Below are positions 51,154 to 63,500 of a DNA stretch of 64,000 nt, one piece after another. The stretch lies in NCBI GenBank assembly GCA_903871775.1, contig CAIQIA010000007.1, positions 151,962-215,961 on the forward strand, read 5' to 3'. This stretch comes from an uncultured cyanobacterium (GTDB lineage Bacteria; Cyanobacteriota; Cyanobacteriia; PCC-6307; Cyanobiaceae). The notes beneath the pieces were generated by a model, which did not search any database, was not told where the DNA came from, and saw only the letters and a list, made by a program, of their open reading frames with translations. The translations under genes were made by a program, and so were the position numbers. Each line of letters opens with the position of its first letter. The first letter of the stretch is position 1.

Positions 51154-53283
51154 ATGGACCTGTCGCGTCGCCGTTTTCTGCAGCTTCTTGGGGTCGGCAC
51201 CGGGGGCCTGCTGATCGCCCCCGCCCTCGGCAGCGGCGCCGGCATCCCCCGGGCCCTGCCCTTCGCACCGGTGCCCACCCCCCTGCCCCTGCCCACCGAC
51301 GGCCTGAACCCAGCCGAGCAGCGCCGCCGCTACCGGGTGGTCGAGGTCAGCGACCGGCTCGAGCTGCCCCCCGGCTACCGCCAGATGCTGCTGGCGGTGT
51401 GGGGCGATCCGGTGGGCCGGGGCCGCTTCGGGTTCAACAACGACTATCTGGCCCTGCGGGAGACCGGCAACGGCGGGGCGCTGCTGACGGTCAACTTCGA
51501 ATACATCAGTCCGCTGCCCTGGCGCCAGGGCTTCAGCGCCGCCACCGGCCGCACGCTCCCCTACGACGCCGTCGTGGCGGCCCTGGCCGACCGGGGGGGC
51601 CGGATCGATGCCTCCCAACTGGCGGCCGACGATCCCCTGGCCCGGCAGATCCGCAGCCTCGCCCGCGAAGCCCTCACCGACCTGGGTCTGGGGGTGCTGC
51701 GGCTGCGCCGCAGCGGCAGCGGCGACTGGGAACGGGATCCCGGGCCCGAAGACCGGCGCCTGACCGGCCTCGAGGGCCTCGGCGATCCGGAGCGGCAGCT
51801 GCGCAGCACCGGGCCGGCGGCCCGGGTGTTCCAGCGGCGCCAGCGCCGGGGTTACGACGACGGCCTGGGGGACCGCATCATCGGCACCTTCGCCAACTGC
51901 GCCGGCGGCCGTACCCCCTGGGGCACGGTCCTCAGTGCCGAAGAGAACATCCAGAGCCAGGTGCCCGAGGAGGTGCACGCCGACGGCAGCAGTTTTCCGC
52001 CGGCGGCCCGGCCGTTCGAATGCACCGCCAAAAACCTCTACGGCCTCGGCAATCCCTTCGGTCTGGCGGGCAACAAATACGGCTGGATGGTCGAGATCGA
52101 TCCGGCCGCCCCCGGCGATCCGGGCCGCAAACACACGGCCCTGGGCCGCTTCCGCCATGAGGCCGTGGCGGTGCGGGCCCGGGCCGGCGAACCCCTGGTC
52201 GTGTACTCGGGCTGCGACCGCCGCGGCGGCCACCTCTACCGCTACGAAAGCCGCGGTCGCGTGCAGGACCCCAGCGACCGGGGCAACAGCGCCCTGCTCA
52301 CCGACGGCACCCTGGCCGGGGCGGTGTTCCATCCCGATGGCACAGGCGAGTGGCGCCCCCTGCGCCCCGACACGCCCGTGGCCCCGCTGGCCGGCCCCGT
52401 GCTGCTGCCCCACAGCGATCGCAGCCGGGGGGGCGTCGAACGGCTCGAGCAGGCCGAGGCCATCCGCGCCTACGCCCGCCGCTTCCCCACCCTCGGCGAC
52501 CTCTACGACGGCAACGACGACCAGGAGCGGCTGGGGGCCCTGCTGATCGATGCCCACTACGCCGCCAATGCCGCCGGCATCACCGGCACGGCCCGGCCCG
52601 AAGACACCGAACTCGATCCCCGCAGCGGTGATCTGCTGGTGGCCTTCACCTCTGGCCTGGCCAGCGACGAGGGCATCCCCGACCCGCGCATCTTCCGGGG
52701 GCCGTGGGGCCGCACCCCCTGGAACGAGGGCTGGATCATGCGGCTCAGCGAAACGGGGCCAGGGCGGTTCCGCTGGCAGATGGTCGCCACCGGCGGCACC
52801 CCCGCCGACGGGGGGCTCGGCTTCGCCAACCCCGACAACCTGGCCCTCGATCCCGGCGGCGACGCCCTGTGGATGGTGTCGGACATCGGCACCGGCGAGC
52901 TCAACGGCGACCGCAACGGCGGCGCCTTCGGCAACAACAGCTGCTGGGTGATCCCGCTGGCCGGTCCCGGGGCAGGCCAGGCGACCTGCTTCGCCACCGG
53001 CCCGATGGAATGCGAGCTCACGGGTCCCGAATTCAGCAACGACGGCCGCAGCCTGTTCCTGGCGGTGCAGCACCCCGGCGAAGCCCATGGCCGACGGCGC
53101 GGCATGGCCCGGGAGGGGCGCGCCTTCACGGTGCAGACCAGCGACGGCCAGAGCCTCGACCAGCTGCGTTGGGTGCCCGTCGGCTCCAACTGGCCCGCCG
53201 GTGCCGCCGATGCCGAACCGCGCCCCGGCGTGGTGGTGATCCGCCGGGACGACGGCCGGCCGCTGCTGGCGCCGTTCAGCTGA
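51154..53283 (+). CDS. phoX: PhoX-type alkaline phosphatase (DUF839), Tat-exported
   Basis: A 709-residue protein of the PhoX family, calcium/iron-dependent phosphatases that release phosphate from organic esters outside the cytoplasm. The start carries a twin-arginine signal (MDLSRRRFLQLLGVGTGGLL), fitting export of a folded metalloenzyme. Family motifs include GRFGFNNDYLALRET, TVLSAEENIQSQV, GWMVEIDPAAPGDPG, ALGRFRHEAVAVRARAG and VVYSGCDRRGGHLYRYES, and also FANPDNLALDPGGDALWMVS. GTG 51139 is an alternative start but would sit too close to the candidate promoter. It is convergent with the DUF1269 gene (8-base overlap). Confidence 0.9.
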   Translation: MDLSRRRFLQLLGVGTGGLLIAPALGSGAGIPRALPFAPVPTPLPLPTDGLNPAEQRRRYRVVEVSDRLELPPGYRQMLLAVWGDPVGRGRFGFNNDYLALRETGNGGALLTVNFEYISPLPWRQGFSAATGRTLPYDAVVAALADRGGRIDASQLAADDPLARQIRSLAREALTDLGLGVLRLRRSGSGDWERDPGPEDRRLTGLEGLGDPERQLRSTGPAARVFQRRQRRGYDDGLGDRIIGTFANCAGGRTPWGTVLSAEENIQSQVPEEVHADGSSFPPAARPFECTAKNLYGLGNPFGLAGNKYGWMVEIDPAAPGDPGRKHTALGRFRHEAVAVRARAGEPLVVYSGCDRRGGHLYRYESRGRVQDPSDRGNSALLTDGTLAGAVFHPDGTGEWRPLRPDTPVAPLAGPVLLPHSDRSRGGVERLEQAEAIRAYARRFPTLGDLYDGNDDQERLGALLIDAHYAANAAGITGTARPEDTELDPRSGDLLVAFTSGLASDEGIPDPRIFRGPWGRTPWNEGWIMRLSETGPGRFRWQMVATGGTPADGGLGFANPDNLALDPGGDALWMVSDIGTGELNGDRNGGAFGNNSCWVIPLAGPGAGQATCFATGPMECELTGPEFSNDGRSLFLAVQHPGEAHGRRRGMAREGRAFTVQTSDGQSLDQLRWVPVGSNWPAGAADAEPRPGVVVIRRDDGRPLLAPFS

Positions 53284-53797
53284 GGCGCAGGGCCTCGGCC
53301 TCGCGGCTCGCCTTCTGCAGCAGCTCCTGCAGATGCGACTCGTCCTTGTGGCTCAGGTTGGTGCGCAGCAGCCGCGCATGGGGGGCATGGCGGCGCAGCT
53401 CCTCCACCACCCGGTCGACGGTCGCTTCCTTCACCAGCAGGCAGAGGGCGGCGGTGCCGGCGGTGAGGGTCTCCCCCACCTCCCGCAGGAAGCCATCGTT
53501 GATGCCCAGGTCGGTGAGGGCCCCCGAGGCGGCCCCAACGCCGGCGCCGACGGCGGCCCCGAGCAGGGGGTTGAGGAAGATCAGACCCACCAGGGTTCCC
53601 CAGAAGCCCCCGCTGACCGCGCCGGCGGCGGTGAGGTTGACGGCCTGGCGCAGCTCCACCTTGCCCTCGTCGCCACGGACGACGACGACGGCATCCTCGA
53701 GGGCGATCAGGTGCTCCTGCTGCAGGGCCGCCAGTTCGCGGCGGACGTCCTCGGCTTCCTCGGCCTTGTCAAAGCCGAGCACGATCAGCTGACCCAT
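53276..53797 (-). CDS. DUF1269 family membrane protein
   Basis: A 173-residue protein with a soluble amino domain (MGQLIVLGFDKAEEAEDVRR, EHLIALEDAVVVVRGDEGKV) and a central hydrophobic Gly-rich hairpin (FWGTLVGLIFLNPLLGAAVG) as in DUF1269. The carboxy half has GTAALCLLVKEATVDRVVEE. The family's role is unknown, with a suggested link to stress or membrane charge. Its upstream region holds a TTAAC palindrome that may be a Pho-box-like site. Confidence 0.88.
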   Translation of the reverse strand: MGQLIVLGFDKAEEAEDVRRELAALQQEHLIALEDAVVVVRGDEGKVELRQAVNLTAAGAVSGGFWGTLVGLIFLNPLLGAAVGAGVGAASGALTDLGINDGFLREVGETLTAGTAALCLLVKEATVDRVVEELRRHAPHARLLRTNLSHKDESHLQELLQKASREAEALRLS

Positions 53798-53837
53798 GGG
53801 TGATGCGGCGGTGCACTGCTGGCAGGCTCCGCAGCGC

Positions 53838-53856
53838 CGGTTAACGGGCCGTTAAG
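53838..53856 (-). promoter_or_regulatory. Pho-box-like or palindromic site upstream of DUF1269 gene
   Basis: On the minus strand CTTAACGG and GTTAACCG occur as two 8-base repeats with 3 bases between them, the 11-base period expected for PhoB-type binding sites. The same bases also form the palindrome TTAACGG-G-CCGTTAA, so binding by a dimeric repressor is equally possible. The site lies about 40 bases before the DUF1269 start. Confidence 0.4.
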
Positions 53857-53877
53857 GAGCGCCGCCACCGGGGCGGT

Positions 53878-54213
53878 TCAGGGGCGTCGCCGGCTGGAGC
53901 GGGGCAGGGGGCGGCGGCCATCTGGGGACGGCGGGGCCGGTGGGGGCGGCGGCGCGGCGGCCGTTTGAGGCCGCTGCCAGCGGTTCAGGCTGAAGCTGGC
54001 GTCATCGGGCCAGGCGTCGTCCCAGTCGTCGGCCGGCGGGGGCAGGCCACGGCGCGACAGCGCCTCCAGGGGCCGCCGGCGCGGCGTGGCCCGACCGGCG
54101 GCCACCCCATCGACGAAGTCGAGGCCGCGATCGATCCAGCCCTCCAGCCGGTCCTCCAGGGACCGGTCGGACGCTCGGCTGCGACTGCGGCTGCGGCGGG
54201 AGCCTTCCGGCAT
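53878..54213 (-). CDS. Small Arg/Pro-rich protein
   Basis: A 111-residue protein with a basic amino end (RRSRSRSRASD), then SLEDRLEGWIDRGLDFVDGV and an acidic patch DDWDDAWPDDASFSLNRWQR, ending with a Pro/Ser/Arg-rich tail. The middle block looks like a real short helical domain. No family is recognised. It follows the 37-codon membrane peptide by 7 bases, so it belongs to the sprT-like unit. Confidence 0.6.
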   Translation of the reverse strand: MPEGSRRSRSRSRASDRSLEDRLEGWIDRGLDFVDGVAAGRATPRRRPLEALSRRGLPPPADDWDDAWPDDASFSLNRWQRPQTAAAPPPPPAPPSPDGRRPLPRSSRRRP

Positions 54214-54220
54214 CAGGGCG

Positions 54221-54326
54221 TCAGGGGGGTCCCTGCACCTTAGGGAGCGAGCGCCGGTGGCCCGCCTCCCGCACCAGACCCAGCAGCGTGATCACCAGAC
54301 CGCTGACCAGCCAGCCCCCGAGAAAT

Positions 54327-54334
<8 letters not shown>
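54221..54334 (-). CDS. Very small membrane protein (37 codons), coupled to SprT-like gene
   Basis: A TTG-started frame of 37 codons that overlaps the end of the SprT-like gene by 8 bases. It starts LAEFLGGWLVSGLVITLLGL, one transmembrane helix, followed by a basic tail VREAGHRRSLPKVQG. The start overlap and correct membrane topology (basic cytosolic end) favour a real coupled gene, but at this length chance cannot be excluded. Confidence 0.45.
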
Positions 54335-57499
<3,165 letters not shown>

Positions 57500-57571
57500 G
57501 ACCATGAGGCGTTCATGACGGAACGTTTAACAAGGGCGATTTGAGTGATGGTGAGTAATGGCTGAAGTTCT

Positions 57572-60500
57572 GTGCTCTCATCCACCGGCATCCTGCGCCT
57601 GAGCGACGGCGGGGCTGAAATCAGCGCCTTCCATGCGGCGTCGAAGCTGCTGCTGACCATCGGTGGCACCGCGAATCTGTCGGTGGTCGACCTGAGCACG
57701 CCAGCCACGCCGGTCCTCAAGCAGACCGTTGGTCTGGACGGCGTGGCCAACAGTGTCGCCGTCGCGAGCACGGGGCTGGTGGCGGTGGCCCTCGAAGGCA
57801 CAGGCAGTGCCCGTTACACGGCAGGCAAGGTGGCGTTCTTCAGGATCGAAGGCGTCGGCAGTGCTGCGACGGTGTCGAGTGTCGGCTCGGTGACGGTGGG
57901 CGCCGTGCCCGATTCGATCGCCTTCACGCCGGATGGCAGCAAGCTTGTCGTGGCCTGCGAGGGGGAGCCGAACGAGCTCTACACCGTTGATCCCGAAGGC
58001 AGCATCGCGGTGATCGCAGTTGATGCGGCCAATCCGGGCAATTCGGCGGTGACCAGCATCGGATTCACAGCGCTCAACGGCCGTGAGGCCGAACTGCGCG
58101 CCCTCGGGATCCGCATCTCGGGCAAGGCCGGAACCACGGCGGCCCAGGATCTTGAGCCTGAATACGTCAGCATCAGCAGTGACGGCAGCAAGGCCTACGT
58201 CACCTTTCAGGAGAACAATGCCACCGGCGTTGTCAACCTGAGCGCGTCCACTCCCAGCCTGGTGAGTCTACGCTCCGTCGGCGTGCAGGACGACCTGCGC
58301 GGTCGGCCGACGCTGGCGACCTATGACGTGACGATCCCCAGCCCCGGCACCACCACGGCCGGGGGAATCGTGCCCGGTGGCGGCCTATCCGGACTGTATG
58401 CCACCGGTCGCGACAGCCAGGGGCGGCTGACCTTCCTGGCACCGGCCGACCGGGGGCCCAACGGCAGCGGCACCAGCAAAGATGTGGTGAAGGCAGATGG
58501 CACACCTGGAACCGACGGAACAGCGGATCCTGTGGTGCCATTCCTGCTGCCTGATTACCAGGCTCGCTTCTACAAGCTGGCCCTCAATGAAGCCACGGGC
58601 GAGGTGACCGTCACGGGCACGGTGATGCTCACCCGCAAGGACGGGGTGACACCGATCAGCGGTCGCTCGAACGGCAAGGGTGATCAGATTCCAGTCGATG
58701 CCAATGGCTCACTGCTGGCCTACGACACCTATGGCGCAGACCTCGAGTCCATCGTTCAAGACAAGGATGGCAACATCTGGATGAGCGATGAATACCGTCC
58801 AGCCATCTACAAGTTCAGCGCCAGTGGGGTACTGATCGAGCGCTATGTGCCTGCGGGCGCTGCTGCAGCTGCCGGCCTGGCAGTTGGCAGCCTGGGCGTT
58901 GAGAGCCTGCCGGCGGAATATGCGAAGCGGCAGACGAATCGTGGGTTCGAAGGAATGGCCTATGACGCTGCGAACAACAAACTGTTTGCCTTTGTTCAGA
59001 GTCCCCTGGATGACGTTGGAACCAATGACGGGACCAAAGGGTCGCTGGTGCGGGTTCTGGAAGTCAGCACGGCAGACGGCCAGCCGACCGCCGAGTACCT
59101 CTACCCCATGGCGGGCAAGGCGTCACTCACCGGCACCGATGCGCTGATCTATGAAAGCCGGGTCGACAAGATCGGTGATGCTGCCTACGACCCGGCACGA
59201 CAGGTGTTCTACGTGCTGGAACGCGACTCGGCCGTAGGAGCAGTCAGCTACAAGCAGGTCTTTGAGGTGTCCCTGAAGGGGGCGACAAACATCCTCGGGA
59301 ACACGCTGGCCAACGAAGAAAACCTCACCATCGATGCCCTGAAAGCGCAGGGCATCACGGTGGCGAACAAAGTCCTGCTGACCAACCTGAGCAGCGAGGG
59401 TTACTTACCGAATGACAAGCCTGAAGGCCTCGCCCTGCTGCAGGATGGTCGTCTCGCGGTGATCAACGACAACGACTTTGGGGTGACCGCTCTCGATGCG
59501 GTCAGCTATGCAGCGCTCAGTGACGAGGAGAAGAGCCGTTATACTCTGGCGTCTGACATCAACGGATCCAAGACCTACGTCTACGCCAAGGCAAGCGATG
59601 CCAGAACACAGCTGGGCATCGTCAGCACGATCCCAACGTTCATGGACCCATCCGACAGGGATGGTGGCATCAAGCCTCTGGCGAATCAGAACGTCTATGG
59701 ACTTCGGATGCCCGACGGCATCGGGGTGTATCAGGGCAAGGGCGCGGATGGGAGTCTTCAGACGTTCACCGTCATTGCCAATGAAGGCGATGGCAGGGTG
59801 CGTCCGGATGGGAGTTTCACTGATCCAGCCACCAACACTGTCGTGCCATCAGAGTCGGTGTATTCCGACGAGCTACGCTCTGGCGTGACAGGAGTCGGCA
59901 CCGACAACCGCCTGAAGATCATCAAAGATCTTGGAAACTACGATTCATCGACAAGTGCATACGAGCAGAAGTTCAGCTTTGGCGGTCGGTCAATCACGAT
60001 TCTCGACTCCCTCAACAATGTCGTCTGGGACAGTGGCGACCTGATCGACCGTGCGGCAATCGCCGCTGGCATCTACGACGACGGTCGATCAGACGACAAA
60101 GGGTCGGAACCCGAGAATCTTGCCATCACAAGCGTCGGCGGACGCACCTATGCCTTTGTCGGCCTGGAGCGAGGAAGCAGCAGCAGCATTGCCACCTTCG
60201 ACATCACAGACCCCTACAACGGCTACCTGGTGGACTTCAAACGGTCGAGCACTGGTGTGGTATCCCCGGAAGGAATCTTGTCCATCCCCGCTGAGCAGAG
60301 CCCGAACGGCACAGCCCTTGTGGTGGTCAGCAATGAAGTCAGCAAAGACGTCGAAGTCCTGAGCTTCCAACCCAGTTACAGCCTGCAGATCCTGCACTAC
60401 TACGGCGAAAGCGGTCTGCTGGGGATCAAGACAGCGCCAATCATGGGCGCACTGATCGACAGGTTTGACGACCAGTTCGCTAACACCCTTGTTGTCGGCG

Positions 60501-63500
60501 AAGGCGACAGCTTTATCCCCGGGCCCTGGCTGGTGGCGGGTGCCGATGCCAGCCTTGCCGCGGTCAGTTCGGTCGGTGCACCGGCCATGGGCAGGCCCGA
60601 CATCGCCATCATGAACCTCTTCGGCACGAATGTGTCGGCATTGGGTAATCATGAGTTTGATCTGGGTTCACCGGTCCTGAGTTCAGCGTTCGCTGCCTCG
60701 GGAGCCTGGAAAGGGGCTCAGTTCCCCTTCATCACCTCGAATCTTGACTTTGCCGGCGATTCATCGTTGCGGGGCATCGCCGACAGCAGCCTAGGGGGGA
60801 CCTCAAGCAACAGCTTTGCGGGCAAAGAGGCAGCAGACATCAAGGCGAAGATCGCCCCCTACAGCGTGGTGACGAAGGGCGGCGAAAAGATCGGGATTGT
60901 GGGTGCTACCACCTGGGAGCTGCTGACCAAGTCGTCACCCAACGGCACCAAGGTCAAGGACGATGGGAATGACAGCACCAGTGATCTCGAAGAGGTGGCT
61001 GCATACATCCAGGCATCAGTTGACGCCCTGCTGGCGACTGGCGTCAACAAGGTTGTCATGGTGGATCAGCTGGACAGCCTCGATCGCAACAAGGCCCTGG
61101 CCCCTTTGCTGCAGGGTGTCGATGTGATGGTGGCCGGCGGAGGCCATGAGCGTCTTGGCGATGGTAACGACGAGGCTGTGGGGTTCAACGGCCATGACGC
61201 CAACTTCATCAGTACCGACAGCTACCCGATTCTTGTCAATGCCAAGGATGGCAAGCCGACGCTGATCGTCACCACGGACACCGAGTATTCGTACCTCGGC
61301 AGGCTGGTGGTGAATTTCGACTCCGAAGGCACGATCATCCCGGCCGCGCTGGACAACGTCCTGAACGGAGCCTATGCCGCCACGGCAGAAACACTGAAGA
61401 CGGTGTACGGGTCTGGGGCATCATCAGAAACGATCATCGCCGGCAGCAGCATCGGCTCGGCCGTCGCGCAGGTGACCACGGCCCTGTCGACGGTGATCAG
61501 CAGCAAGGACAGCGATGTCTACGGTTACACCAAGGTGTACATCGAAGGTGACCGCGTCTTCGGTCGCGCCCAGGAGGTCAACCTTGGCGATCTCACTGCT
61601 GACGCCAACATCTATGCTGCCGAGCGATCGCTGCCGGGCCAGACCACCTGGGTCTCCCTGAAGAACGGCGGTGGACTCAGGGCCTCGATTGGCTCGGTGG
61701 ATGCCAACGGAATCAAAGGAGCCCCTGTCGCCACTGACTTCAAAGCTGCCGGCGCCATCTCCAAGCTTGAAATCGAGAATGCTCTGCGATTTGACAACAA
61801 ACTGATGGCGTTTGAGACAACGCCGGCGGGACTGCTGAACATTCTCAACTACGCCGCCGGTCTCAGCCCCGGCAATGGCGGCTTCGCCCAGCTCGGTGGG
61901 GTTCAATTCTCTTACGACCCCAAGAAACCTGTTGGCTCACGCGTTCAGGACATCGCCCTCATCGATGAAGGTGGCCGGATCCTGAACAAGATTGCGAACG
62001 ATGGCGTCTTGCTCAGCAATGCGCCCGCCAGCATCAATGTCGTCACCCTCAACTTCATGGCCAACGGGGGTGACGGCTACCCGATAAAGGCCAATGGCAG
62101 CAATTTCCGATACCTGCTGCAGAACGGCTCCCTGTCGGCAGCCGTTGATCCAACCCTTGATTTCACCGCCGCATCTGTTGCACCTGCCAACGCCCTGGGT
62201 GAGCAGCAGGCGTTGCAGACCTACCTGCAGACATTCCACGCAACACCCGGCACCGCCTACGACCGAGCTGACACCCCAGCCAAGGATGACCGCCGCATGC
62301 AAAACCTTGATGTTCGCCCCCTCGACACCGTGCTGATTCCAACCTTTGGCGATGGCGTTGCCTCCGGTGACCCCTACCGCGATTCCGTCATTCTCTGGAC
62401 CCGCCTCAATCCGCAGAGCACCACGTCCAGCAGCGCCACCGTGAACTGGGAAGTATCGACCAGCAAAGACTTTGCAGCCGGCACCATCGCTGACCGTGGC
62501 TCGTTCACGACGGATGCCTCCCGCGACTGGACGGTGAAGGTGGAAGCCGACGGCCTCACGGCAGGGACCAGCTATTACTACCGCTTCAGCAACGACGGGG
62601 TGCTGTCGCCGGTGGGTCAGACCCGCACCCTTGCCAGCGATGCCTTCAACGCCCGCATCGCCCTCTTCTCGTGCGCCAATTTCACGGCTCAACCCGAATT
62701 CGCGGTGTACGGCAAAGCGGCTGAAATCAATGCGCAGAAGCCCTACGACGCCTGGGTGCACGTGGGCGACTACATCTATGAATACGCCAAAGGTGGATAT
62801 TCATCAGCCGAAGGCAGTGCCACCAATCGCGGCTTCTTGCCCGACCACGAGTTGATCACTCTTGACGACTACCGCCAACGCTACGCCCAGTACCACACCG
62901 ACACCAATCTCCAGAACCTGCGCCAGAGCGCTCCCCTGATTGCGATCTGGGACGACCACGAAACAGCAAACGACAGCTACAAGACGGGTGCCGAGAACCA
63001 TCAACCCAATGAGGGCGATTGGTCGACCCGCGTGACCAACGCGATGAAGGCCTACTACGAATGGATGCCCATCCGTGAACCCGAGCTGCGGGATGGCAGC
63101 GACCAGGGTTCGGCGGCCACGCCCCTCACCAAGGGATATCGCTCCTTTGATTTCGGCGATGTGCTGTCGCTGCACATGCTTGAGACCCGTCTGACAGCAC
63201 GGGATCAGCAGCTGTCTTACAGCAGCGCCACCTCTCCGGCCGGCGTTGCCGCGATCGTCAACCAGGCCACCAACGGCAACCGCGCGATGATCGGCGCCGA
63301 GCAGCTCAACTGGCTGCGCAGCGAGCTCGCCACCTCCAAGGCGTCATGGCAGGCCCTCGGCAGCGGCACCCTGATGGCCAACATGGCCATTCCTGCCGAA
63401 TTGCTGCTCAATCCGAATGACCCATCCGTGGTGGCCAAGTACGCCACCCCGCTGCAGAAGTTGGCCCAGGGACTGCCCCTGACCCCCGCCGAACAGGCCC

